Source: Areca catechu
Lineage: Eukaryota; Streptophyta; Magnoliopsida; Arecales; Arecaceae
NCBI GenBank assembly: GCA_021397845.1
Contig: CM038044.1
Coordinates: 39,914,354-39,978,353 of the forward strand
Reading direction: 5' to 3'
Length of the DNA stretch: 64,000 nucleotides
In this document: positions 19,548-30,217 of the stretch, in pieces
Layout of the letters: each line of letters starts with the position of its first letter
Position numbering within the stretch: the first letter of the stretch is position 1
Made by a program: the position numbers and the translations under genes
Notes under the pieces: generated by a model
Database searches by the model: none
What the model saw: only the letters and a program-made list of their open reading frames with translations
What the model was told of the DNA's origin: nothing

Positions 19548-20225
19548 GTTTAGATCCAAAGAGTCTAATAAATTTTCTTTGATAGGAATGCCTAGTCGAC
19601 TCCATTAAATGTTGGTTTTGAGTCCAATAAGTCCCCAGACCTAATTCATTTATCTATATCTGCACTCACCTCTGCACAGCATTTGCATTAGGACATTAGC
19701 CAAAAGATTAATTTTAATGAAATCTATAAAAACTATCTAATTCCTGAAAGAAAGCCAAGAAATTTAATATAAGAAATTCTATTATGGTTAAGAAGCTTCA
19801 TGCTTGTAGAGTTGAACCTTTAGAGTGATAAAGAAAGTGGAACCAATGCCTATTGTGCTTGATCTGCTCTTGGATTTAGGCATTAGCTCTACCTTCAATA
19901 TCGCAGACTTGGTTGAGTATAGGGAACCGACAGTGATTTGTAGTGAGATTTTTTGACCTCACCCATCCTTTGAGAGAGAAACCTTACCTGAGTGTCCACT
20001 GAATTTGCTTGAGAGAAGAATACGGATGAAAGTATCTTGGGTGATCAAGCTATCATGACCTAAGGCCGTGGCTATCAACGCTACTTGGTCCGATGGCAAG
20101 GTCGACTAGAATCCGATGATTCATGGATTACTCGAAAGGACCCACAGCACCTCCACCCAGACTTACTGCTAGCACTAAACTACCCTATACTCGATAGGGT
20201 CGGGTTCCTCCCACCCTGAGAGAAT
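19548..20225 (+). pseudogene. TE2 integrase C-terminus and chromodomain remnant
   Basis: After about 200 bp without coding signal, broken frames correspond to VRLRPKKKLHAHGAGPFKV (near 19780-19830), then ISSTFNIADLVEY (near 19880-19920), then a chromodomain (RYLVRWQGR...ESDDSWITR, about 20070-20140). The tract GAGAGAATT before 20226 is the polypurine tract. The chromodomain part is the best preserved and would have targeted integration through histone binding in an active chromovirus. Confidence 0.7.
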
Positions 20226-21607
20226 TGATGGGGACATCAGGTCAACCCTAGTTTACTATGGATCCTTGAGTTTTAAGTCCTTTAGCCATGATTCCAATTT
20301 TGTCTTTAAGTCCAATAATCTGGCTGTGTTAACCATTTGAGTTATGTATTTGGGCCATGAGTTTTGTTTTATAGGCTTTGTTACACTTGAGTTTGTACCT
20401 TGGCCTCTAAATCTCATTTTGGGTCTTTTTATATTTGAGTCCTATAATTAGAGTATTTAGTCAAGTTTTGGATGCTTAGTGAGCCTTATGAGTCCTGTAA
20501 GTTTTGAGTTTTATGAGTCCAATCCAATTTTATTAGTCTTATATTGAGCCCAGTCCAATTTTGTAAGAAGTCTCAAGTCACTTATAAAGCCAGTCAGCAT
20601 AATCCTCCAACCACTACAAGGAATCCAATCATCCACATAATTATGCCTCTTGGGAAGCATGGAAGAAGTCTTGGAGCTATCATTGAAGACTTGGACGACA
20701 AGTACATCAGCCCACCAGGAGGAGTTGGATACCAGGAGAACCCTAGAGCCTGCCCAGCACTAAAATGGGCCGCCTAAAGCCCTGGCCCATCCTCAAACTT
20801 AGCACCCTCCTTATGGTCACCTCTCATGTTGGCACCCTACTTATGGTCGCCTCCCTTGGACCAAGTCAAAGAGAAAGAGAGGAGTAATCCTAGTGAGAAG
20901 AAGGAGTTTGAACCTATTTGGAAGAGGAGATCTCTATGTATTTGAGTAGGAAAAGGATTAGTGGGAATTCTCTTGTATTCTCTTACTTGGAGACCAAGTT
21001 TGTAAGCCTATTTAAAGGCCCCCCCTCTCATTTATATTGAATGTTAATGAATATGAAAACTTTCTTGAGTTATTCTCAACTCTTGGTGTGAATTCTGAGT
21101 GAATTTGTGTGATTAAGGGTATTTGTGTGATCCTTGCGCCCTACCTCCAAGCTGCCTGCTCTTCATCTCTTGGCCGCCCACTTCTAAGCCTTCCTTCCTT
21201 TTGCTTTCTTTAGCCTTCAAACTTGTTTCTTCTCTGATTTCTAACCCTTGTTAGGTGATTTGCAGGTCTCTCATAGTTCACAAATCCAGGATTCCAATCG
21301 GCAAGCTTTCGGGCCACCGGATTGAAAGCCATGAATCCACAAGGTCTCTGGCTTATTTTTCTAGGCTGCATCCAAGAGCATAGAGCGAACTCTTCAAGGA
21401 TCGATCTTCAAATATCTACCAGGTACACCCCCTAGACTCCTCTGGTAGCGGTATTGTAGAAGAGCTAGTCCTAACCAGGGCTTCTTAGCCTTGGCGGTCC
21501 TGTTTCTTTACTTTTAGGATTTATTTCTACATGCTTGTGCTTCAGATTTTTTATAGAATTCTCTACTTAATATCTTGGCTTAAAATTTGGGATACAAACT
21601 CCTAACT
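20226..21607 (+). repeat. TE2 3' LTR, right end deleted
   Basis: It starts TGATGGGGACATCAGGTCAA, showing the uninterrupted TE3 insertion site. It follows the 5' LTR to about AACTCCTAAC, then loses the last 50 or so bases, including the terminal CA and the target-site copy. The promoter box (20986-21016) and U5 box (21241-21267) are present. Confidence 0.9.
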
Positions 21608-21640
21608 TAATATCTTGGCTTTATTTCTACATGCTTGTCC
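21605..21640. other. Filler DNA at a deletion junction
   Basis: Between the broken TE2 LTR and TE1 there are two short copies of nearby LTR sequence: CTTAATATCTTGGCT (also at about 21565) and TTATTTCTACATGCTTG (also at about 21520). On the other side, TE1 has lost about 100 codons. This is the mark of end joining with copied filler. Confidence 0.75.
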
Positions 21641-23234
21641 AAATTCCTTTTTAACATAAGCTAAACAACCCCAAATCTTAAGATGTTTAAGACTTGATTT
21701 CTTGCCATTCCATAATTTATATGGAGTGCTAGGTACTGATTTTGATGGTACCTTGTTTAATACATATGTAGTAGTTTCTAGGGCATATCTCTAAAAAGAT
21801 ATTGGAAGATCTGTGAAGCATATCATGGACCTTACCATGTCAAACAAGGTACGATTCCTCCTTTCTACTACACCACTTAATTGTGGTGCATATGGAGGGG
21901 TCCATTCAAAGATAATACCATTTTTCTTAAGATGATTAAGAAATTCACAAGATAGGTATTCTCCTTGATCAGATCGAAGGACCTTAATACTTTTTCTAGT
22001 TTGTTTCTTAACCATATTTTGATACTTTTTAAATTTATCAAAGGCTTTGGATTTATGTTTCAAGAGATACACATATTCGAACACAGATAAATCATCAATA
22101 AATGTGATGAAATAAGAGTATCCTCCTCTAGGTTAAGTTGACGTAGGTCCATATACATTTGAATGTATTAACCCTAACAACTCAGTTGCCCTTTCTCCAT
22201 GTCCAGTGAATGGAGACTTGGTCATTTTATCCATGAGGCAAGATTCATAAGTTCTTAATGATTTATAATTATAAGGGCCAAAGAAATCATCTTTGTATAA
22301 CTTATTAATCCTTGACTCACTTATATGACATAATCAGCAATGCCAAAGGAATGTTTTATTGGTATCATCTCTCTCTCTTTTTGATGATAAGTTTGTTTGT
22401 ATTATAAACAAACCTCTTGATGCTCCACTAGCATCTTGCTTCAGACTTGCAAGGTACTCTTGCAGTTTTTCTTCTAATGTTTCTTCTTTCCATAGAAGAA
22501 ATAGGATCCATCATTCGAAGGCATCTTTTCCTTCTTCCTCTTTTTGATGCTCTTTTTCAAGATCAGCTTTTGCTTTATATCCTTCTTCATTATCCCTTTC
22601 TTTTTCCATCAACTAGAAGAAGATGATGAGCCTTATCACCTTTGAAGTGGCTCTCAGCTATCTTAAGCATGTTAAGAAACTCTGATAATGAAAGGTTTAG
22701 TTTGTTTATGTGGTAGTTCATGACGAATTGAGAGAAGAAATCTGGAAGTGATTGCAGGATCAAATCCTGATTAAACTCCCTGTCCATGAAAAAGCCTAAT
22801 TGACCTAATCGGGTGATTAAGTCAATCATCTTGAGAACATGGACCTGTATGGGTGAGCCCTCACTTATACATGCCTAAAATAACTGTTTTGATATTTCAT
22901 ATCTAGCAGTCCTACTATGCTCTCCATATAGCTCTTTGAGATTGAGCAATATGGACTGAGGTTCCATATCTTCATATTGCCTTTATAGCTCATTGCTCAT
23001 TGAGGCTAACATGATGCACTTGATAGTCAAGCTATCATTCTACCACATTCTATAAGTGACATTTTCTTCCTCTGTCGCATCATCTTTGATTGGATCAGGA
23101 TCCAAAGAACCATGGATGTAGGATACTTTTTCCTGAGCAAGTACTATTCTCAGATTCCTCAACCAGTCCTCATAGTTTGGTCTGGTTAGTTTATTGGCAT
23201 CTACTATGCCTCGTAGTGAAAGAGTAGAAGACAT
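21641..23234 (-). pseudogene. TE1 gag, protease region and integrase remnant
   Basis: On the minus strand the gag start is at 23234 (MSSTLSLRGIVDANKLTRPN), followed by gag to about 22590 (LGQLGFFMDREFNQDLILQS). A short, badly damaged protease and integrase-finger region follows at about 22540-22090. Then comes the integrase core, 22084-21791 (FKKYQNMVKKQTRKSIKVLR, PYAPQLSGVVERRNRT), and the sequence up to YVKKEFG at the junction. Domain order and sequence match TE3 and TE7. Multiple frameshifts and a largely lost protease make it inactive. Confidence 0.85.
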
Positions 23235-23235
23235 T

Positions 23236-23517
23236 AATTTAGTAATGTGAATGAGGATCCATCTATCATCTTGTCCTGATTTAGAGCTAGTCTAAGAGAG
23301 GATATCCAAAGAGAGTTGTTTATAAGGGAGGTATATAGTTTAGAGCAAGCCTAGCAACTAACTCAAGATTATGAGAGATTCTAGAAGATGTTTACCACCC
23401 GTAGACCTAAGCCTCATAGACTAGGAATTTTAGATCCAAGACCTAGCATAGTCAAGCCCTAATTAGCCCAGAAACTAACATGAATCAGGCCCCTATTAGT
23501 CGACCCCTATCTATGAC
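23236..23517 (+). pseudogene. TE4 gypsy gag (capsid) fragment, left part
   Basis: The plus-strand frame reads, with stops, a Ty3/gypsy capsid C-terminus: FRASLREDIQREL, then YSLEQA and LTQDYERF. It is close to the TE9 capsid at 51031-51231. It abuts the TE1 gag ATG at its left end. At 23517 it is split by TE5 and continues at 34331. Confidence 0.8.
23513..23517. repeat. TE5 target-site duplication, left copy (ATGAC)
   Basis: ATGAC recurs at 34331-34335 after the TE5 3' LTR. Joining the flanks restores a continuous gag frame of TE4. Confidence 0.93.
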
Positions 23518-24075
23518 TAGTGCGGATACTAGAGGCACCATAATAAGATAGAGGCTTCTCAACCTTCTGTGGATTACTTAGTAGTATTTGAGTCCATTTG
23601 TAATAAGGGCTTAGCCTATTTGAATTATCTTTTTATTATTTGAGTCCTATACCAATCAGCTCATGTTGAGCTAGTCTTCTTTCTGAGTCCTGTACATGTT
23701 AGTCCAAGTCCGGTGAAGACTCATACAAGTAAAGACCCAGCCAGTACAAGTAAAGACCAACCAAACTGGAAGCTATGAAGACCATGGAAGGCCCAATAGA
23801 AGAAGTTTAAAGTCTTGGAACCCTGGAGAGTAGCTTGAAGCCCTGAACCATAGCCAGATGCAATTTGGGCCAACCCAGGCCCATGAGAAGAACCAAGGGG
23901 TGCCATGTCTTATGCTCACCACCCCTTGGTTGGCCACTAGAATCACCACCTTTGGCCGACCAAGGCAAGAGAGAGGGGGAGCAATTTGAGGGATTTCAAT
24001 CCTAAGACCTACCATGTATTCTAGCTAGGGTTTGGGTGGGATTCAAATTCCTAGTAAATGTCTTTTGTTACCTTA

Positions 24076-24112
24076 CTTGGGGGCCAAGTTAGTGAGTCTA
24101 TTTAAGAGACTC
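24076..24112 (+). promoter_or_regulatory. TE5 LTR core promoter
   Basis: CTTGGGGGCCAAG (24076-24088) precedes TATTTAAG (24099-24106) by 10 bp. The TATA-like core lies inside a perfect 6-bp inverted repeat, GAGTCT/AGACTC. TE11 has the same design with AGGGTC/GACCCT (54744-54764). Confidence 0.65.
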
Positions 24113-24350
24113 CATTCTCTTGTATGAAGTAACTTTTTGAATGAATATAATTGAGTTTTCCATCTGCTGTGTGCTATTTGCTATGTGCTAAGGGGATTCT
24201 GTGTAAGCCCCTCCTTCTTCCTTGTCTCCTGCACCCAGTCTCCAACCGCCAACAAACCCTAGAAGCATCATCTCCAAGCCTCGGCCGCCCACATCAAACC
24301 CTTCTTCCCCTTGCTGTTTTCACTTTATTTCTTCATCCTTGCTTTGTTTC

Positions 24351-24380
24351 CTAACCCTTGATAGGCTATTTGCAGGTTCC
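24351..24380 (+). promoter_or_regulatory. U5 splice-acceptor-like box (TE5)
   Basis: CTAACCCTTGATAGG followed by CTATTTGCAG/GT. See the equivalent box in TE2. Confidence 0.5.
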
Positions 24381-24778
24381 TCGACTTCTACGAATCCAAC
24401 GACTCCAGCAGGGCAGCGATTGGATCACCAGGTTGAAAGCCAAGAATCCACGGGTCTTCAACTTGATCATCCAGGCCGCATCCGGGAGTGAGAGTGATCC
24501 CTTCAACTATGATCTTCTTCAGGTGCATCAACCATTGTCAGGTACATCCCCTCTGCTTGCCAGTAGTGTTCTTGAAAAAAAACTAGCCCAACCGAGACTT
24601 CTCAGCCTCGACGGTCCTCTTTTCTATTACTTTTAGGTCCTATTCTGCATGCGACTGCTTCTTGTTTGCATAGAACCCTCTACTTAGGTTCTTGGTCTGA
24701 TCTTCGGGATTTAAATATCTAACTCTTAATAAAAAAAATACAAAAACACTTATGCATGCATTTTAGTTTCGCATCATT

Positions 24779-24790
24779 TAGTATCAGAGC
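24779..24790 (+). other. TE5 primer-binding site, one mismatch
   Basis: TAGTATCAGAGC differs from the Met PBS at the second base, probably by a G to A change after insertion. Confidence 0.85.
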
Positions 24791-25907
24791 CTGTTTGGGC
24801 TCAGTTCTCTTTGCATATTCTAATCGGGTGCTTCACCATGGCCATCTGGTCATAGGAGATAAGTAGGGCTACAAGACCCTCTCTTCCAAATCTACGGGAT
24901 CTCCTATGGCGTGTAGAGGTGCCACTGTGAATTGACCCTTGAAGAAGAATACAAAGAGTTCATTAGGGTTTTTTGCATCTCGTCCTTCTCAATACATTAC
25001 CTACTATTTTAATTGTTTTTGACTGCATAAAACTTAGAAAAGTATAAAATTTATTTTTTTGAATTCCTTATGATTGATATTAATTTTCATAATTTTCTTA
25101 GGAATTATTTCAATTTGTAGATTTTTTGCCAATCGAAACACTGCCTAAGAACAATTCTACCCTATTTTTGGCAGCAAGGTCAATTTCAGCAAGTTTAGGG
25201 TTGTTTTAGTATAATTTTTGCATATCTTATAATTTTGACATATTTTTTTCATATTAGGTCATTATCTGCAAATTATCTTTCTATTTTAAAAATATACCAA
25301 AACAAAAAAAATTTACATATATTCATAAAACACCAAAAACACTTAAACCCTAATTTGCATTTTCATCTATTTGCCATCATTGCATAATTAACTTAAGGGC
25401 ATCTCTATCCAAGATAAGGGAAGGAGGTCATTACCTTTTCTTAGCCCAAAAACCATATCCCTTGCATTCGATCCCAAGCCTAATTTAAAATTAACTAGAC
25501 TTAATTTGCCCTAGTGGGCTAGGGACACCAATCGGTCGGGTTCAATCATTATGGGATGACTAGTGCACCCAATTCATCTCCTATTATTGGATGCTAGTGT
25601 CTAGGCTAGAGGTATAGTATCAAACGACCTAAGCAGGTTGGTGGTTCCTTAATTGGGTCTCTGCGAGAGCAGGGGGCCTCCCACCATCCCACCTCTTACC
25701 TGGCCAGTTGAAGGACTAGGATTTAAGTTGTGTGTAAGTTGAGTCAATCCATTCTGATTGGGCTCTAGGTCTAGATAGCCGTAGTCGATTCATCTTTGAG
25801 TCTTGCATGTGCACTAGCTTAGGAGTCAATGTGTGTGTTTGATTGCATGACCATTATATTAGAAGTCCAATACTGATAGCCTCAACCCAACTTAACCTAG
25901 TGAAACC
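24791..25907 (+). other. TE5 untranslated leader
   Basis: AT-rich with no coding signal. The shared leader module is present in a loose form at 25567-25715 (AGTGTCTAGG, TTGGTGGTT, ACCTGGCCAGTTG). Confidence 0.65.
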
Positions 25908-27345
25908 ATGGAGCCCAACCCTAGGAGAACCCCATACCATGACCCCTATTTGGAGCCCAACCCTAGGAGAGCCACTAGGTATGTTGTGTTGGTAGCACCT
26001 AAATTTAGTGATCTTGAGTGTGAGGATTATCTTGCTTGGGAAAGAGATATGGACCTATATTTTGAACAAAATATGGATTTCTATTATGAAAGATATCAGT
26101 TCAGGTTTGCTAAAGCTAAGTTAGTTCACTAGGCCAAGGTAGACTGGGATAATGTTAAGAGAATACTTAGGCAAGAAGGCCAGGAACCCATAACTACCTA
26201 GAGTGACATGAAACTTGAACTAAGGATAAAGTACCTACCCAAGTCCTATGAGTCCAAGAGACCCACAACCTATAGATCTTATGACTCCAAGTCCTATGAA
26301 CCTAGAACCTATGTACCCAAAACCTATGAACCTATATCCTATGCACCCACACCTTATAACCCCAATAGACCCATGACCTATAGATCTAAACTCATGACCT
26401 ATGAGCAGAATGAACCCATAGGCCATCGACTTGAACCCCATAAGGTTAGTACCCCTAGATATGAGCCCAGTAGTAAGCCACTACCCCTTAGGCAACCTGA
26501 ACCTACTAGGATTAGTGCCCATAATCAGAGACCAAGACCTAGCCAATTTTCCCTTAGCCGACCTTTTCCTACCATCCCTTTGATTCACAAGGCTAACATT
26601 AAAGTGAAAGTGTATGAAGCTGATGTGAACTTAGTGGATGAGTATGAGGGATAAGAGGAGACACCTCTAGAAGACCTAGAATTAGTTGACCCCATAGGGA
26701 CCCAGGTAGAAGCCAATCTAGAGTTAGTTGACCCTGACTATACCCAGCCTAAAGCTGTAGTAGAAGAATAATTAAAGGAAGAGAACCTAGATACTGCTGC
26801 TAGAACCTTACCTGAGAAAACCATAGAGGAGAGCTAAATTATAGAGTCTAGTCCTAAAATACAAGAACCAGAAGAATTTATTAAGGACCTGATCTCTTTG
26901 AATCAGTACCCTTAGGATGAGCCCCCTCCTATAGTTCCCATTAAGGACCTCTTCCCTGAGATTAGTAACCCATCCTTCCATTATGCAAACCTTGTAGATA
27001 TATCTCAACCTCATAAGGTTAGCCTCATTAGTCTAGGATTAGTCCCTGATATGCCTTCTTATATCTTACTTTATCCAACTAACCCTGAACCTTTTTCCCT
27101 ACCCAACTAGACTAATCTTGAACCCACCTCTTATTTTCTACCCTTTCCAAAAACCTTCAGCATTTCTAGGATCATTGATTACATTTAGTTGAGATTAGCA
27201 TACTGCATACATTCATTATGCATGTTAGGTTTGCATCTTACTTCTAGCATACTCTATGGGATTTGCTAAGAGTCCACTATAAATTTTCATGTGCATATCA
27301 AGCTATGATCAAACCTAGAGAACCTATAATATGTTAGGTTTAGGT
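25908..27345 (+). pseudogene. TE5 gag-like / integrase-remnant fusion, broken
   Basis: Starting MEPNPRRTPYHDPY at 25908, the frame enters a capsid-like start (KFSDLECEDYLAWERDMDLY) and stops at 26132. A second open stretch (26208-26654) is Tyr/Pro/Ser-rich (repeats of SYE/TYEPK type) and ends in the acidic linker (VYEADVNLVDEYEG). After further stops, frames up to 27345 match the Pro-rich segment and the integrase-core remnant (ISRIIDYI, then HTLWDLL-like). Zinc knuckle, protease and RT are missing. The design matches TE11, which is far better preserved. Confidence 0.75.
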
Positions 27346-28036
27346 CCAAAGAGCTCAATAAAATTTCCTTCAATAGGAATGCATATTCGAGTCTGTTAGG
27401 TGTTAGTTTGAGTCCTTTGCATCACTTGTTAGGAGTCTTCATATGCCCAGCATGTCCACACCTGCACTAGAATATTAGCCATAAGAGTAATTTATGTAAT
27501 GAAACATCTAACAAACTGGCTAATTCCCGAATAAGAGCCAATGGATTCAATGTAGGGAATTCTATCTTGGTTAGGCTTAGGCCTAAAAAGAAGCTTCATG
27601 CTCATGGAGCCGGACCTTTTAAAGTGATAGAGAAGGTTGGACCAAATGCCTATGTGTTAGATTTGCCTCCAGATTTCGGCATTAGTTCCACCTTCAATAT
27701 CGCAGACCTGGTTGAGTATATGGAACCGACAATGATATCCAGTGAGGCCTTTGGACCTACTCTTTCCATTGTGAGTGACCCTAGCCCAGTGTGTTCACCA
27801 ATTATTTGGCCTGAGAGAGGAGAATGAATCGAGCATATCCTAGATGATCAAGCCATCACGACCTGGGGTCGCAGCTATCAACTCTACCTGGTTCGATGGC
27901 AAGGCCGGCCAGAGTCAGACGATTCATGAATTTCTCAAGAGGACTTGTAGTGCCTCGACCCAGACCTTCTCGAGAGATATGTGAGCCAGTGTGATCCTTA
28001 CTCGACAAGGTCGAGTTCCTCCCATCCCGGGAGAAT
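27346..28036 (+). pseudogene. TE5 integrase C-terminus and chromodomain
   Basis: The open frame 27567-27827 (86 codons) gives VRLRPKKKLHAHGAGPFKVI, a Pro-rich turn and ISSTFNIADLVEYMEPT: the integrase C-terminal domain of chromoviruses. A chromodomain follows in another frame (YLVRWQGRPESDDS, about 27870-27930). A 150-bp stretch before 27500 has no signal. GGGAGAA before 28037 is the polypurine tract. Confidence 0.8.
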
Positions 28037-29049
28037 TAGTGCAGACACCAGAGGCACCAGAATAAGATAGAGGCTTCTCAATCCTCTATGGATTACTTAG
28101 TAGTATTTGAGTCCATTTGTAATAAGGGCTTAGCTTATTTGAGTTGTCTTTTTATTATTTGAGTCTTGTACCAATCAGCTAATGTTGAGCTAGTCTTCTT
28201 TCTAAGTCCTGTACATGTTAGTCCAGTCCAATGAAGACTCGTACAAGTGAAAACCCAGCCAGTACAAGTAAAGACCAACCCAACTGAAAGCTATAAAGAT
28301 CATGGAAGGCTCAACAGAAGAAGCTTAAAGTCCTGGAACCCTGGAGAGCAGCTTGAAGCCTTGGATCATAGCCGAAAGCAATTTGGGCCAGCCCAAACCC
28401 ATGAGAGGAACCAAGGGGTGCCATGTCTTATGCTCACCACCCCTTGGTCAGCCACTAGAGTCACCACCTTTGGCTGACCAAGGCAAGAGAGAGGGGCAAC
28501 AATTTGAGGGATTTCAATCCTAAGACCTACCATGTATTCTAGCTAGGGTTTGGATGGGATTCAAATTCCTAGTAAATGTCTTTTGTAACCTTACTTAGGG
28601 GCCAAGCTAGTTAGTCTATTTAAGAGACTCTATTCTCTTGTATGAAGCAACTTTTTGAATGAATATAATTGAGTTTTCCATCTGCTGCATGCTATTTGCT
28701 GTGTGCTAAGGGGATTCTATGTGAGCCCCTCCTTCCTCCTTGTCTCCTGCGCCCAATCTCCAGCCACTAACAAACCCTAGAAGCATCATCTCCAAGCCTT
28801 GGCCACCCACATCAAAACCCTTCTTTCCCTTGCTATTTTCACTTTATTTCTTCATCCTTGCTTTGTTTCCTAACCCTTGATAGGCTATTTGCAGGTCCCT
28901 TGACTTCTACGAATCCAATGACTCTAGCCGCGCAGTGATCGGATTACCGGGTTGAAAGCTGAGAATCCATGGGTCTCCGGCTTGATCATCCAGGCCGCAT
29001 CGAGGAGTGAGAGCGATCCCTTCATCTATGATCTTCTTCAGGTGCATCA
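28037..29049 (+). repeat. TE5 3' LTR, left part
   Basis: It matches 23518-24535 of the 5' LTR. It is cut by TE6 after GGTGCATCA and resumes at 34085 with ACCATTGCCAAG, continuing to 34330. The two pieces add up to 1,259 bp, the same as the 5' LTR. Confidence 0.92.
29045..29049. repeat. TE6 target-site duplication, left copy (CATCA)
   Basis: CATCA recurs at 34080-34084 right of TE6. Removing the insert restores GGTGCATCAACCATTG as found in the TE5 5' LTR. Confidence 0.93.
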
Positions 29050-29669
29050 TGATGCGGGACAGAGATTGGACTGGATCGCTGGTGAGCATGAAAGTCACCA
29101 GAGATTAGGATTTGCAAAGAAGGAGGAAAGAAGAGGGTGCAGGGTTAAGAAAAAATATTGGGGTTCACATAGATTCCCCAAGAAGAACAAAGCACATAGC
29201 AAAGGGGCTCACACAGATGCCCTAGAAGAACAAGAACATAGCAAAAGGGGCTCACATAGATGCCTTGGGCTCACATAGATGCCCAAAATCAGGGATCACA
29301 CAGAAACCCTGGGAAGATGGAGAAGGGATCATACAGATATCCTAGGATCACACAGATTCTTCACACAGAATAATAGAAATTTTATTCATCCATCCTCCTC
29401 TATTACAAAAGGCTGAGGGTGGTATTTATAGATTTTCCAACCCTCATTTGAATTTGAATACAAGATAAAAAGATAAGAACGAATCAAATTCAAATATAAG
29501 ATAGGATAAGATAAGCCTATCCATATATCAATCCTAACCAACCAAATCCTACTTCAAATTTTAAACAAAAGATAAATCCTAAATAAATTTATTCCAAAAA
29601 TGCATCAAGATCTATGCCACTCCAATAATTATGCTTGCTCCAAGATCCATGCTTGAGATGTCCCCATCA
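29050..29669 (-). repeat. TE6 3' LTR (left)
   Basis: 620 bp. On the minus strand a TATAAATACC box lies at 29422-29430, followed by a series of GTGTGATCC / GTGAGCCC words at 29145-29360. These are related to words in the U5 of TE2 and TE5. It lacks the 77-bp duplication seen in the other LTR. Confidence 0.88.
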
Positions 29670-30217
29670 TTCTCCTATGGTGGGTTGAACTCTACTCCAT
29701 CGAATCAGGCTGAGCGAGGTTGATGGAACTGAAACCAATCAAAAAGGACTCCGATGCTAGGTTCACCCCTTTTTATTTTTTTGTCAACTCCTTTTTTTTT
29801 TTTTTTTCTTTTCATTGATTTTTTTATTGGCTGCTTTGAGATATGTGCAGCTATGAAATTCATGCAGTTCCAAGAAGCGTGCAGCACTGAAGTCAGCAAT
29901 AGTGAAGGGCATTTGCCTTCACGTTCGTGCAATCATCTTGGTGTCTTCTTCTCCATGGACCGAGTGCTGGGTGCAACGGAGGGCAGCCCGGAAGGAGAGT
30001 TCACTGGCTATGGTACCAGAATGACGACGGCGGCCATGGCGGAGGAACGCGGCTAGCCGATGGAGAGCACTGAGGCAATCCGGTGGAGCATTCGATTTGA
30101 AGCTTGAGGGCGATGATGAATCAGGTGTTGGGGGTCGCCGGCTGTAGACAGGGGAGATGTCGTTGACGGAGAGAAGAAGACGACCGCCGGTGGGCTCGGA
30201 GGTGATCTCTCTGGTGA
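29670..30217 (-). other. TE6 unique distal interior
   Basis: This is the only interior part present once. It includes a long T-run near 29790-29808 and the tail of a 320-codon minus-strand frame. No domain is recognised. Confidence 0.6.

Larger units (their letters stand above)
5148..21607 (+). mobile_element. TE2: Ty3/gypsy chromovirus-like element, internally deleted
   Basis: The 5' LTR starts TGATGGGGAC at 5148, is interrupted by TE3 at 5166-15164, and resumes to 16551. A Met PBS follows at 16554. The 3' LTR starts at 20226 after the purine-rich GAGAGAATT and has lost its last part at 21607. The internal region is only about 3.7 kb and codes for a gag-like N-terminus, a broken zinc knuckle, an acidic linker, an integrase-core remnant and an integrase C-terminus with chromodomain. 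No protease or RT is visible. The element sits inside TE1 pol. A target-site duplication cannot be shown because the right end is deleted. Confidence 0.88.
1166..23235 (-). mobile_element. TE1: degenerate Ty1/copia retrotransposon, split by TE2
   Basis: Reading right to left on the minus strand, the gag start (23234), gag, integrase, a gap, reverse transcriptase, RNase H, polypurine tract and 3' LTR appear in the Ty1/copia order. TE2 occupies 5148-21607 inside it. About 100 residues between integrase and RT are missing at the insertion junction. The leader and 5' LTR are absent: immediately upstream of the gag ATG the sequence becomes gypsy gag (TE4). The closest relative in the window is TE7, which shares the LTR start TGAAAGAA and the pol C-terminus. 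Many stops and frameshifts show that it is old and inactive. Confidence 0.85.
23518..24776 (+). repeat. TE5 5' LTR
   Basis: It runs from TAGTGCGGATAC to TTTCGCATCA. It contains the promoter pair (24076-24106) with TATTTAAG inside the inverted repeat GAGTCT/AGACTC (24094-24112), and the U5 box at 24351-24377. Frames of 60-97 codons here are chance. Confidence 0.92.

Noticed and set aside
25320..25360. AAACCCTAA words as telomere-type repeats
   Set aside because: Only single copies occur, scattered through LTR and leader sequence; there is no tandem array.
29145..29360. Repeated CACATAGATGCC-type words as a CRISPR-like array
   Set aside because: Repeats are short, irregular and imperfect, lie in an LTR, and the genome is a plant.
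29785..29815. Long T-run as a SINE tail or Pol III terminator
   Set aside because: It is internal to TE6, with no A/B boxes upstream and no target-site copies of its own.
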